Source: Idiomarinaceae bacterium (GTDB taxonomy: Bacteria > Pseudomonadota > Gammaproteobacteria > Enterobacterales > Alteromonadaceae). Taken from it: a stretch of DNA of 64,000 nucleotides. This document shows positions 25,056 to 36,490 of the stretch, in pieces; positions within the stretch are counted from its first letter, which is position 1; the number at the start of each line of letters is the position of its first letter. Both the position numbers and the translations under genes were made by a program. The notes under the pieces are model-generated. The model made no database searches. It saw only the letters and a list, made by a program, of their open reading frames with translations, and had not been told where the DNA came from. The DNA is taken from positions 186,001-250,000 of the forward strand of contig NYWU01000010.1 of the NCBI GenBank assembly GCA_002685255.1, given 5' to 3'.

Positions 25056-25559
25056 ATGAGTAGCACTCAAGGATTTGGTAAAACATTTAGTTTTATAGCG
25101 TGGGGACTTGCCCTCGCGCTATTGGTTTGGTTCTTCCAAGACAAGCTCGAGCAGCAATTTAATCCCAACCAAGACGTTGTTTCTCAGCGACTGGGCGGGC
25201 AAACCGTGGTCGAACTGACGCAAAATCGTATGGGCCACTATGTGGTATCTGGCAAGATAAACCAACAACCCGTCACATTTCTTTTAGATACCGGTGCAAC
25301 GTTAGTAGCGATTCCCCAGCAGGTGGCTGACCGGCTCGGTTTGGTCAAAGGACGCAAGGGTATTTCGGCGACCGCGAACGGACGTATTGTGACCTATCGG
25401 ACTCACCTGAATACCTTAACGCTGGGTGGAATTACACTGAATAATGTTGATGCATCAATTACCCCAGGTTTGGAGGATGATGTGATCTTGCTGGGCATGA
25501 GCGCGTTAAAACAAATGGAGCTGGTGCAAAAGGGTGACACCCTAACGATCAAATATTGA
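25056..25559 (+). CDS. Retropepsin-like clan AA aspartic protease, membrane-anchored
   Basis: N-terminal TM; FLLDTGATLVAIPQQVADRLGL; VILLGMSALKQMEL. Confidence 0.85.
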   Translation: MSSTQGFGKTFSFIAWGLALALLVWFFQDKLEQQFNPNQDVVSQRLGGQTVVELTQNRMGHYVVSGKINQQPVTFLLDTGATLVAIPQQVADRLGLVKGRKGISATANGRIVTYRTHLNTLTLGGITLNNVDASITPGLEDDVILLGMSALKQMELVQKGDTLTIKY

Positions 25560-25567
25560 GAGGTTTT

Positions 25568-26035
25568 ATGAAAAAGATAATCGCAACGGGTACATTTTTT
25601 TTGGTATCTGCTGTTATTTCGTCATCAGTAATTGCTCAGCAGTCATATCGTGATTGTGCTGTCATTAAAGACGACCAAGAGCGGCTGATGTGTTATGACC
25701 GTTTGCACGAACAAGACAAAAAGCCCGTGCCAACGGCAAAGATGAAAGAGAAAGTGGAGCGAGAGCGTCAAAATAATTCAGAGTTTGGCTTAGAGCATAA
25801 GAAACTGAAAAAAGACGAACGCATCACCGTGCAGATCACGGAGCGAGATGAGGACGCTTATGGTAAGTGGATACTCACTTTCGACAATGGGCAGGTGTGG
25901 AAACAAGAGGGCTCAGATAGCTACTTTCCGTGGCAAGACGGTGCAACCTACTTTGTCGAACGTGGTATGTTTAACGCGTTCTATCTAACCCGGGAGGGCG
26001 TGAATAAACGATTGAAAATAGAGCGTATCAAGTAG
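25568..26035 (+). CDS. Hypothetical secreted protein with C-x(n)-ERLMCYDRLH motif
   Basis: Signal peptide (MKKIIATGTFFLVSAVISSSVIAQQ); YRDCAVIKDDQERLMCYDRLHEQ; ATG at 25568 preferred over track start. Confidence 0.7.
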   Translation: MKKIIATGTFFLVSAVISSSVIAQQSYRDCAVIKDDQERLMCYDRLHEQDKKPVPTAKMKEKVERERQNNSEFGLEHKKLKKDERITVQITERDEDAYGKWILTFDNGQVWKQEGSDSYFPWQDGATYFVERGMFNAFYLTREGVNKRLKIERIK

Positions 26036-28688
26036 TCGGCTGTTCGACGACTTCAATGAGTTGCTCGAGCGGCATCGGGCGGTAGTAGTAGAAACCTTGT
26101 GCCGCTTGGCAATGTCGCTTGACAAAGTATGAGGCCTCTTCGGCACTCTCAATACCCTCGACAGTAATTGATTTGTTCATTCCTAACGCCATCGATATGA
26201 CTGCTTCTGTAACCGGGTGAGATGCGCTATCAGTCAATACTCGGCGAGTAAAGCTACGATCGATTTTGATAATATCGGCCGGTAAGTCGTTCAAATATGA
26301 AAGTGATGAATAGCCTGTACCAAAGTCATCGATAGCAATTTTGCAGCCCAGTGTTCTGAGTTCAGCCAATTGTTTAAACGCTGATTTCGCATCATCGACA
26401 ATCATCGTCTCCGTTAACTCAAACTGCAGTCGACCAAATGGTACTTTGTACTTCTGTGCAAGCTCAGTCACTTGGCTTATTAGATATCCACTTTGTAATT
26501 GTTTAGGCGATAAGTTAATCGATAAAACAAAGTTAGGATGCGTTATATATTGAGCAATCTCGCTGATCGCTTTCTCCAGTATCAGTGCAGAAAGCGGCAT
26601 GATTTGACCCGTGTGTTCGGCTAACGGAATAAATACGTCCGGCGGCACCCAGTTACCGTCATTATCTCGCCAGCGAGCAAGTGCCTCGACACCGATAATT
26701 TTTTCAGTTTTTAAGTCAACAAATGGCTGATAATGCACTTCGAGCTGGCGCTTCTCGATAGCCACTTGTAGTTGGTTTCTTAAGGTTAAGTCCGATTGAT
26801 ACTTAAGACCCATTGCTTGAGTAAAGAATGCGAAAGCGTTACCACCCAGCTCTTTAGCCTTGGTCATGGCCACATCTGCATTCTGAATAAACGCCTCGGC
26901 TGACGAGACTTGTAATTCGCGTGATGCGATACCAATACTGGCGGTGAGATAAAGGTCAATGTAGTCAATTTCGAACTTCTTCTGCAATGCGACGAGTAAA
27001 CGTTCTGCTACTTGACTCGATGTTTCCTTACTTGACTGAGGAAGAAACAGAATAAACTCGTCACTGCTAAAGCGCGATAGTTGAGCGGATGACGGACTTG
27101 CCTCGAGTAAACGCGTAGCAACATGTTTTAACAACTCATTACCGGTATGCAAACCTAAGCTATCGTTAATCGGCTTGAAACCATCCAAGTCGATAAAGAG
27201 TATGTGAGCGTCATCGGTGTTTTCTAATAACCACTGGTTGATGTGTCTTTCTAACACATCGCGACGCATGAGTTGGGTGACTGAGTCAAAGTTAGCCATT
27301 TGAATCAGTTGGCCTTGTTGCTCGGTTAATTTACGGTTGCTCTCAATCGATTCGAGCAGTAGGAACGCGAGCAAAATACCGGCAATTAAAATGGTTTGGT
27401 TGACGCGTGCTGCCTGCCAGAATACGGCCGGGTCTGCAATAACCGCGTGGAGCTTGACCGGTTGGCCGAGTACTGTCGAGGACGCCGAAACCTTATAGGC
27501 ATGCATCGAATTAAGGTCACTCAAGCTAATCACATCGAAAGAGTCACTGCTTATCGGTAGCAAATATTCCTCTGATAACTCGACATAACTGTTAAAAATA
27601 TCGAGATAAGGTATGCGATCGATACGCATCAAATCTTTGATATCTAAAACTACGATCAACTGATCAGACACGATGCTCGGATTTGTAATGGGATAACTTA
27701 AAATGAGTCTTGGCGATCCTTGTTTAAGTGAATAGGCTGAGATAACACGACTGGTCGTATGGACATTCTCGGCACGCCATTTTTTAATCGACGGTTGATT
27801 AATTATCTCGTCGTCAATTTGAGATATAGTGATCGGGCTAAATAGTAGATTCTGTTCTTCATCATAGACCCCCATCCATTGAATAAGTGAGAAATCTCGC
27901 GTGTAATCCTCGGTATCAATATTGATAATTTGCTCGACTGAGGAGGCTGGCAATTCGCTCCAACGACGGTATAAACGGGTGAGCGCGCTGAACTGAGATT
28001 GTAAGCGCTGCCCTATCACATCGGCTGATTGCGTCAGGTTAACTTCGCCACGACTCCGTATTTCGTTGATGTCGGCATTCGATTGAGCAAACCAGATACT
28101 TATCGAAGCACTCAACGCAAAAATAAGGCAAGCAATTGACAACTTCGAGCGTCGAGGCGGCGTTTGGTTAAAACAGTAAAATAACATTCCCAAGCCCGTG
28201 ATAAGGCCCACTATGGTTGCTGCCGAAAACGCGATTGGATTTTGTATTTGAGGATAGGTGGGTAGGCCTAGCCAGATGATGCCAAAGCTCACTAATGAGA
28301 TGAGTATAAAAATGCTACCGACTGTCTTCCAGACGATACGGTGCGTCTGCGTTTGGCCAGTTGCGAGGTAGACGGCTGCAAGCAAGAAGCAGCATGAAGG
28401 TAAGAACAGAGGTAGCTGCAAGTCTTTGGCGTTAAGCGCATACAATCCTGTAGCGATTAAGCCCATCCCCGCGAATCGTGTCAGCCAGTATCGGTGCGCT
28501 TGTTGACCATAGAGTGCGGTGCCGATAAACAAAGCCGCAGCGCTGAGTGAAAGGCTTGCCGAGTTTATTCGTGCTGAAGGCTCTAAGAAGAGATAGTTAA
28601 AGAAACCAAATAAACCGAAAAGTAAGCATGAGAAAGCCGCCGTTTGCACGACAGAGGTGGACGCATGTTTGAGGAGTGCGTTTAGCAA
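26028..28688 (-). CDS. Membrane-anchored dual GGDEF/EAL protein; GGDEF degenerate, EAL apparently intact
   Basis: N-terminal TMs and sensor; GGDEF position reads RFSSDEFILFL; EAL motif GVEALARW and DDFGTGYSSL intact. Confidence 0.9.
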   Translation of the reverse strand: MLNALLKHASTSVVQTAAFSCLLFGLFGFFNYLFLEPSARINSASLSLSAAALFIGTALYGQQAHRYWLTRFAGMGLIATGLYALNAKDLQLPLFLPSCCFLLAAVYLATGQTQTHRIVWKTVGSIFILISLVSFGIIWLGLPTYPQIQNPIAFSAATIVGLITGLGMLFYCFNQTPPRRSKLSIACLIFALSASISIWFAQSNADINEIRSRGEVNLTQSADVIGQRLQSQFSALTRLYRRWSELPASSVEQIINIDTEDYTRDFSLIQWMGVYDEEQNLLFSPITISQIDDEIINQPSIKKWRAENVHTTSRVISAYSLKQGSPRLILSYPITNPSIVSDQLIVVLDIKDLMRIDRIPYLDIFNSYVELSEEYLLPISSDSFDVISLSDLNSMHAYKVSASSTVLGQPVKLHAVIADPAVFWQAARVNQTILIAGILLAFLLLESIESNRKLTEQQGQLIQMANFDSVTQLMRRDVLERHINQWLLENTDDAHILFIDLDGFKPINDSLGLHTGNELLKHVATRLLEASPSSAQLSRFSSDEFILFLPQSSKETSSQVAERLLVALQKKFEIDYIDLYLTASIGIASRELQVSSAEAFIQNADVAMTKAKELGGNAFAFFTQAMGLKYQSDLTLRNQLQVAIEKRQLEVHYQPFVDLKTEKIIGVEALARWRDNDGNWVPPDVFIPLAEHTGQIMPLSALILEKAISEIAQYITHPNFVLSINLSPKQLQSGYLISQVTELAQKYKVPFGRLQFELTETMIVDDAKSAFKQLAELRTLGCKIAIDDFGTGYSSLSYLNDLPADIIKIDRSFTRRVLTDSASHPVTEAVISMALGMNKSITVEGIESAEEASYFVKRHCQAAQGFYYYRPMPLEQLIEVVEQPTT

Positions 28689-28888
28689 AGCGAGTCTCTC
28701 TTATCGATGAGCTTCTTTTACTTCTTAATGCAAAACAACAAGTTAACAGATTATCACGCGGAGAACACAAATTTTTGATTTTTGTTCTATTTTTTTCTGC
28801 CAGTACCGCATTTTGAGCGACTAATGAACTATTCGTTAACCACCATACAGGCTAGTGTATAAATGTTAAAACAATAAAAGGGTTGATT

Positions 28889-30595
28889 ATGGTTGCTAAA
28901 CACTTGAACGTGGCACTTTCACTGGGCTTAATCAGTGTCGTATCAATGGCAGGCTGCTCATCCAACATGCAGGAGCCGCAAACACTAGCACAGACATTAG
29001 AGACAGGTGGCGAGCTGAAGCCGTTGCAGCGCCACGTTGAATTAAAACGGGCTGATTTGTTCTTCGATATTCATCCAAGCTCCAAATCCGTCACAGGAGA
29101 AACCACGTTGACGTTGCAGCTCAGTCAACCCCAACAAACCCTGCTGCTTGATCTAGATAATAACTACGAAATTACCGGGCTGGCTGTTGCAGGCAATCAG
29201 ATCACTCACTTTGAGCACAGCCAAGGCCAAGTAAGCATCCCACTACCCTCGGATATCATTGCGGGTCAGCCGTTTAATGTCACTATTAATTATGCGGGCC
29301 AACCACATGTTGCAGAGCGCGCTCCGTGGGATGGCGGCTATGTCTGGTCTACAACGGACTCCGGTGAACCCTGGATTGCAACAGCGGTACAAGGCGAGGG
29401 ATGCGATCTGATTTGGCCTTGTCTCGATCACCCAACGTTTGAGCCGCAACAAACCGATATTCGCATTCGCGTACCAAAGGGGCTCGTCGCGGCAAGCAAT
29501 GGTCGACTTATCGATACCACTGAGGGCGATGATTGGAGCGAGTATCATTGGCGTAGCGAACAGTCACAAAATAACTATGGCATCGCGCTAAATGTCGGTC
29601 CTTACGATAAGCTCGAAATGACTTATCAAAGTCGGTATGGGCATGAGTATCCGCTCGTTTTTTATTATCTGCGAGGACATAAGCAGGAAGCGAAGAAGCT
29701 TTTTGCCGAGTTTCCTAAACAGCTCGAGTTTTATGAGCGAGTGATAGGGCCTTACCCCTTTTACGCAGAAAAAATGGGCGTTGTGCAAACGCCGCATTTG
29801 GGAATGGAACATCAAACAATTAATGCTTATGGACAAGATTATAAACCCGGTAAGTACGATTTCGACTGGCTGCTACAACACGAGTTAGCCCACGAGTGGT
29901 TTGGCAATCAGGTGACCAACACTGACTGGGATCATATGTGGCTACACGAGGGATTTGGAACTTATATGCAGCCTCTTTATGGACAGTACCTGCATGGTGA
30001 TGCGCTTTACCATGGCATGATGTATGACCAACGTATTGGCATCCGTAATGAGCACCCTATCGTCTCCAATCAACCGATGTCGGAAGATGATGTTTATAAA
30101 CCGGACCGTGGACCCGGTAGCGATATTTATCAGAAGGGAGCTTGGGTACTTCACACGTTACGCAATCTGATTGGTGATAAAGCATTTTTTGCCGCAACGC
30201 GAAAACTGGTATACGGAACAACGAACCCCGAGCCTGGCAATTTCAAACCGCATTTTGCAGATACGCAATATTTTATCGATGCAGTAAACGCTGAGGTTGG
30301 TGAGGACATGACCTGGTTCTTCGAGCATTATCTGTATCAAGCCGCGTTGCCTGAGTTGGTGTCTGAGCGAGATGGTGAAAAGCTTACGCTATACTTTAAG
30401 TCCGCGGCTGATGCGCCTTTTCATTTGCCTGTTGAGGTTATGGTCGGTGATAAGTTAGAACGCGTTGAGGTCAGTAAAACGCCAACGACTATCGGCCTCG
30501 AGTCAGCCGATGTGCACGTAGTTTTAGATCCGAATGCCAAGATACTGCGACAACAAGACTATGTGGACGAATATTCGGCGTTTGAAGCGCAGTAA
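28889..30595 (+). CDS. M1 family metallopeptidase, lipoprotein
   Basis: Lipobox MAGCSSN; HELAHEWFGNQ zinc motif; ATG at 28889. Confidence 0.92.
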   Translation: MVAKHLNVALSLGLISVVSMAGCSSNMQEPQTLAQTLETGGELKPLQRHVELKRADLFFDIHPSSKSVTGETTLTLQLSQPQQTLLLDLDNNYEITGLAVAGNQITHFEHSQGQVSIPLPSDIIAGQPFNVTINYAGQPHVAERAPWDGGYVWSTTDSGEPWIATAVQGEGCDLIWPCLDHPTFEPQQTDIRIRVPKGLVAASNGRLIDTTEGDDWSEYHWRSEQSQNNYGIALNVGPYDKLEMTYQSRYGHEYPLVFYYLRGHKQEAKKLFAEFPKQLEFYERVIGPYPFYAEKMGVVQTPHLGMEHQTINAYGQDYKPGKYDFDWLLQHELAHEWFGNQVTNTDWDHMWLHEGFGTYMQPLYGQYLHGDALYHGMMYDQRIGIRNEHPIVSNQPMSEDDVYKPDRGPGSDIYQKGAWVLHTLRNLIGDKAFFAATRKLVYGTTNPEPGNFKPHFADTQYFIDAVNAEVGEDMTWFFEHYLYQAALPELVSERDGEKLTLYFKSAADAPFHLPVEVMVGDKLERVEVSKTPTTIGLESADVHVVLDPNAKILRQQDYVDEYSAFEAQ

Positions 30596-30639
30596 GCGAT
30601 CCAAAAAACCATGGATGGTTTATTTATTATGTATCTTAA

Positions 30640-32010
<1,371 letters not shown>

Positions 32011-32028
32011 GCAGCCATTGATTTAAAT

Positions 32029-32058
32029 AAAAAAGGGAGTGCATGCACTCCCTTTTTT
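32029..32058. terminator. 30-bp perfect palindromic bidirectional terminator
   Basis: AAAAAAGGGAGTGCATGCACTCCCTTTTTT. Confidence 0.9.
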
Positions 32059-32228
32059 TATTCCTGTTGATCGTCGACACTGTCAGACTCTTTCTGTTCG
32101 ACAAACGGATCGATAGGTCGACGTCGCTCCCAAAAACCTGTCTCATTATCTAAGTCTGCTCCGGTACAGGCGGGTTGAGGTCCAATATCAGGATGTGAAT
32201 CCCACTGTGAGTGGTTGCTGCTAGCCAT
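32058..32228 (-). CDS. Small hypothetical protein, 56 aa (below the ORF-track cutoff)
   Basis: MASSNHSQWDSHPDIGPQPACTGADLDNETGFWERRRPIDPFVEQKESDSVDDQQE; RBS AGAGGAAATTAAC before the ATG; ends at the bidirectional terminator. Confidence 0.65.
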   Translation of the reverse strand: MASSNHSQWDSHPDIGPQPACTGADLDNETGFWERRRPIDPFVEQKESDSVDDQQE

Positions 32229-32489
32229 GTTAATTTCCTCTAGATTAGGGCAATCACTTATTAGACGAAAAAATAACCAGTTTGGATGCTGTGTTCGAAA
32301 AATTTCATCAAAGCTAGCCTAACCTGAGCGATTTGATCCAATCATTTACAAATAGACATCACTTTGAAACCCAAATACATAGATAACTCGCTATAGTTAG
32401 CTCATAACAAAAATAATTCTACGATGATGCAACCTTTGCTTACGCGAGTACGACTCATTAAGTAAGCCTCAAGATTAGGAGTCAAGATT

Positions 32490-32819
32490 ATGAAACGTTT
32501 AATTTCGATAGTCGCTGGCTTAGTCGTATCAGCGAACGTAATGGCAAGTGCAGAAATGAATATAGAACAGGCACCTGCGTCATCAAGTGTCATGCAGCAT
32601 TACACAGTGACACCTGGACAAGCCGGTTACCATGACACCATTCGCGGCAGCGTACGTCTGACTCAGCAGCGTATGATGTATGATCTGATGCTTAGTAACC
32701 AAGCGATGTTAGCGAATGATGCTCAAACCGTCGTATCTCAAGTTCGTGAGCAGTTTCGGACGAGCAGCGTTGCAGCGACCGGATTTCCGAGTGCACTAAA
32801 GCTCCGCGCTGACAAATAG
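32490..32819 (+). CDS. Hypothetical secreted protein, 109 aa
   Basis: Signal peptide MKRLISIVAGLVVSANVMA; RBS TAGGAG upstream; terminator downstream. Confidence 0.7.
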   Translation: MKRLISIVAGLVVSANVMASAEMNIEQAPASSSVMQHYTVTPGQAGYHDTIRGSVRLTQQRMMYDLMLSNQAMLANDAQTVVSQVREQFRTSSVAATGFPSALKLRADK

Positions 32820-32865
32820 TTGAACCTTGTTCCCAACCACTGTCGAGTTGATTCGGCAGTTATAA

Positions 32866-32889
32866 AAAAGGCGCCTAATGGCGCCTTTT
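32866..32889. terminator. Intrinsic terminator between 32490 CDS and M16 protease
   Basis: aaaaggcgcc-taat-ggcgcctttt. Confidence 0.8.
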
Positions 32890-32909
32890 ACTTTTCCTGA
32901 TTTCATCGT

Positions 32910-35801
32910 TTATTGCTTAGGCATATCCTGATGAAACTCTGCTAAGTCTTCAATCACTTGCTGATTTGGAAGATCAGCAAAGCTAGCATCTTGGAACTTC
33001 TCACCGCGTAGTTGTACAGAGATTCGGGCACTATCTTCGTTTAATACCGTATCTTTGTAGAATTGCTTCGCGTCTTCCAGTGTCACCTGCTCTACTGCAT
33101 TAATCAGCTGTTGCTTGGTATCAAAGTCATAACGATGTAAATACCAATCGCTCAACACCGGCTGTAACTCTTCAGACAGGTTCTTCGGCGGTTCGTTAAG
33201 CGTGACTAAGGTGCTCGATTTCAACTGTTCAAACGTTTCCGGCTTTAAGTTCTGCAATGTTTCCCAGTACTCTTGTTTAAAGGATTCAAAACGCGCCTGC
33301 ATATCGGCAACGTTTTTCACCGGAGTCTGAATATAAAGACCAAAGCCTGTGTAGCGGTCCAGTTGCGGTGCAAAGGTGCCTACCGCATAAGCAAGTTGCT
33401 CTTCGGTGCGTAAGGTATCAAACGCCTCGGTACGGAAATGGCCTTGCAATACGGTCGCAGCCGCCTGAGTAGCAAAGCTCGGTGTGCCGTTAATATGTGC
33501 ATCGACAATACCCACGTCAGCAACAGACAAATCCTTACGTAACACTAAAGATGTGTCAGACTGAGGCTTCCAGAAGCGCGCGGTGCGGAACTCAGTAATA
33601 CGTCTGTCAGCTGGCAATACGTCCTTAATCTCATTGACAGCTAGCTGTAAATCAGCCTTGTCGTAGTTACCAAACGCAAACATTTTAATTGAGTTATTCG
33701 CTAGTAGTTCATCCATGTAACTTGCTAAATCAGCCGGTTTTACGTTCTGGGCTGCTTGGATAAGGCTGTCATCGGCAAACTGACCTTCGCGAATAATTTG
33801 TCCGTACGCATCAAAGGATTGATATAACGGGAATTGTTGTCCTTTGTTTTTGATACCGCGAACTAAACGATCAACAGCTTGTGCAAATGCTTGCGGTTCG
33901 ATATCAAACGTGAGCTCCTCTAGTGCACGTTGCATGAGTTCTGGCTGTTTGTCGGTAAAGCCCGAAATATTAAAGGTAAGACCTCGATTGTCGTTTAGGT
34001 TTAAGCTCATACCCGCAATGCTTGCCTCAGTCGATAAGGCACTGACACGCAAGTTGTACAGGTCTTGCCATAAAGCAAGCAGTACTGATTTCTTAACGTC
34101 AGTAATCGGATCGGGGTTGTTGATGATGGTGGTTAGCACGCCCCGTGGTTGGTCGGCAAATACTTGGCTTGGGTACTGCCATACCTCAATACCGGGCTCT
34201 TCGATAACGACTTTCGGCTGGTCAAAGTCAGCATTTTTCTTTAAATCGAAGTTTTCAGGAAGCAACGTATTAACTTTAGGTAAGTTAATTGCGAGCTGTG
34301 GCTCGGCTGACCAAGTGGCAATCTCTGAAGCTGCGATATCCTCGACTTGGTATTTACCATCATAAAAACTCAGCTCTTTGTCGTGTGGTTCATCTTTAGA
34401 AATGTACCAAACGCGCAGGTGTTCAGGCGTTAACTGATTAAGTACGTTATTAATCGCTTCGGCATCAAATTCTTTATACTCGTAAGGTGCGCTGATCACG
34501 TACTGAGCAGGATAATTCTGCATCGCGGAAGCAAGCGAAGCAACGTAACCAAACTCGTCACCTTTTTCTAAAAAGCGGAAGCTGTTAGCCAGACTGGTTT
34601 GAATTTCCTTAAAGTATTTTTTATCAACGCCCTGTTCTTTTATCATGTTGATATATTGCATGACTAAGGCAGTGATATCTTCGCGATGCTTCATACCTGC
34701 ATCAGTTAGATTTATATCCACGGTTAACGCGCCGTAATTACCGTACTCGGTCGGTGACGCCGATGCATTTAAGCTAGAAATTAATCCCATTGCCTTGAGG
34801 CGTTCAGTCGGTGTGCCTGGCATTTCTGAGCCCAATAAATAAGTCACAAAGCGATTGGGTTTTACCGCAAACTGGTCTTGGTTATCGTCAATAATAAACT
34901 CAAGGCGCAATTGCTTAACATCTTCATTGGGTACGTAGTGAATACGCTTTTTACCCGCTTTCGCGAAGTCAACTTTATCCGTTGTTTCTGGTGGCTCGAT
35001 GTCATCATTTTCGATGCTGGCGAAATGCTTTTTCGCTAATGATTCCATTTTGTCCAGCGATTCGTTGCTAATCATTGCGACTTTCATGATGTTCGCTGAA
35101 TAATAGCGATTATAAAAGTTCACAAGTTCTTCGTGTAGCTTGCTGTTCTCTTTATCACCGAGTGAATCGTTGTTACCAATTAAAAAGCGGTTTGCCGGGT
35201 GTTCACCTAAAAGCATGCGGGCGAGCTTAAACTGACCAAAAAAGTCCATCTCACGGCGCATCGACCACTCAGCGTTGACGGCATTTTTTTCCTTGTCGGC
35301 GTATTCTGCGTATAGCTTGGGTGATTTGAAGAAATCTGAGAAGCGGTCAAGTGCTTCATCGTACGCACTATTGTTCACTTTGAACATGTAGTTCGTGATA
35401 TCAAGCCAAGTTGATGCGTTTTGGCTACCACCGTTATTACTCATGAACTCGCTGTAACCATTGGTGTCGGGATACTTATCGGTTCCAAGAAACAACATGT
35501 GCTCAAGATAATGTGCCATACCTTGCTGGGTCATGGGATCTTTGAGCAAGCCCACACCAACACTCAAAGCCGCTGCCGATTTCTCCGTGTTTGGATCGGA
35601 AATGAGCATAACTTCGAGTTGGTTGGGCAGTGTGACGACTCGATATTGGCGTTCGTCGTTCGGACTCTTTACGACTTGTTCAGCGAGTGCTTGTTGTGAC
35701 TGCGCTGCTACTTGCGCATTATTAGATTGAGTTTCTGAACTGCTGCAACCAGCCAAAATAAGGGCTGAAGTGAGTGCAGACAGCATAAATAGATTCTTCA
35801 T
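32910..35801 (-). CDS. M16 family zinc protease (pitrilysin/insulinase-like), lipoprotein
   Basis: MKNLFMLSALTSALILAGCSSS lipobox; HYLEHMLFLGTDKYPDTNGYSEFMSNNGGSQNAST; ATG at 35801 preferred over the track start at 35882. Confidence 0.9.
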   Translation of the reverse strand: MKNLFMLSALTSALILAGCSSSETQSNNAQVAAQSQQALAEQVVKSPNDERQYRVVTLPNQLEVMLISDPNTEKSAAALSVGVGLLKDPMTQQGMAHYLEHMLFLGTDKYPDTNGYSEFMSNNGGSQNASTWLDITNYMFKVNNSAYDEALDRFSDFFKSPKLYAEYADKEKNAVNAEWSMRREMDFFGQFKLARMLLGEHPANRFLIGNNDSLGDKENSKLHEELVNFYNRYYSANIMKVAMISNESLDKMESLAKKHFASIENDDIEPPETTDKVDFAKAGKKRIHYVPNEDVKQLRLEFIIDDNQDQFAVKPNRFVTYLLGSEMPGTPTERLKAMGLISSLNASASPTEYGNYGALTVDINLTDAGMKHREDITALVMQYINMIKEQGVDKKYFKEIQTSLANSFRFLEKGDEFGYVASLASAMQNYPAQYVISAPYEYKEFDAEAINNVLNQLTPEHLRVWYISKDEPHDKELSFYDGKYQVEDIAASEIATWSAEPQLAINLPKVNTLLPENFDLKKNADFDQPKVVIEEPGIEVWQYPSQVFADQPRGVLTTIINNPDPITDVKKSVLLALWQDLYNLRVSALSTEASIAGMSLNLNDNRGLTFNISGFTDKQPELMQRALEELTFDIEPQAFAQAVDRLVRGIKNKGQQFPLYQSFDAYGQIIREGQFADDSLIQAAQNVKPADLASYMDELLANNSIKMFAFGNYDKADLQLAVNEIKDVLPADRRITEFRTARFWKPQSDTSLVLRKDLSVADVGIVDAHINGTPSFATQAAATVLQGHFRTEAFDTLRTEEQLAYAVGTFAPQLDRYTGFGLYIQTPVKNVADMQARFESFKQEYWETLQNLKPETFEQLKSSTLVTLNEPPKNLSEELQPVLSDWYLHRYDFDTKQQLINAVEQVTLEDAKQFYKDTVLNEDSARISVQLRGEKFQDASFADLPNQQVIEDLAEFHQDMPKQ

Positions 35802-35903
35802 AAGCGTCATATTCCTGTTAAGGGTGTACTTTATAATAAACAGAAATACGTCGTTTCTTGCAGTAAAGAAATGCAAGGGCACAAAGCAATTTGTAACAGA
35901 ATT

Positions 35904-35940
35904 TGACAGCCGCTTGTCTTTGCAGACTAAGCGACTGTCA
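35904..35940. repeat. Long imperfect hairpin (15 bp with one mismatch and one bulge)
   Basis: TGACAGcCGCTTGTCT-ttgc-AGACtAAGCGaCTGTCA; no adjacent T tract. Confidence 0.6.
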
Positions 35941-36311
35941 GTAAATGACTAGCGCATCGTCACGAATGAAGTTTGAGTTCTATAAAATTGAGCTGAGCTT
36001 ATACCGTGTTCACGGCAAAGCTCTCGAACGGGTACACCGTCTCGTTTTGTTTCAGACTCGCTAAGATCTGGCTGTCTATCTGTGTATCGTGATTTGTGTA
36101 TAGAAAACTGTTGAAAAAAAACATTAATAGCAACATAGTGTTAAAAATATGTATATTGCTGATTTTCTATTACGAATATATTTATAGAGCTTAATAACAA
36201 TCAAAAAGAATAGGGAACTCTTTCGGTAAATGCTCAGACATCTTTTAAACAATCAAGCCATGGTATGTCTCTGATGGAACAATGATAGCGCTTAACGCCT
36301 AAGAAAAGTAT

Positions 36312-36488
36312 ATGGCTAGCTATGACAACAGAACCGATGATCTCAAAATCGCAGAAATCGATTAAAACGAGGCGATATATTTATCACCTGAAGCTAGACT
36401 TATTTTAGAGGAGTTTCAAGATCATCTATAAGGATATGCTTTCCGAAGTGAGTGGTGGAGTCAACATTAGTGCAATAAAGGAGATTAA
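36312..36488 (+). pseudogene. Possible decayed small gene
   Basis: MASYDNRTDDLKIAEID*NEAIYLSPEARLILEEFQ, then a frame switch to KDMLSEVSGGVNISAIKEIKCAQG*. Confidence 0.25.
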
Positions 36489-36490
36489 GT

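Noticed and set aside
33844-34365. 173-aa plus-strand ORF in the M16 protease
   Set aside because: Antisense shadow of a conserved protease gene
35802-35882. N-terminal extension of the M16 protease
   Set aside because: Lipoprotein signal begins at MKNLFML (35801); the extension would bury the signal peptide
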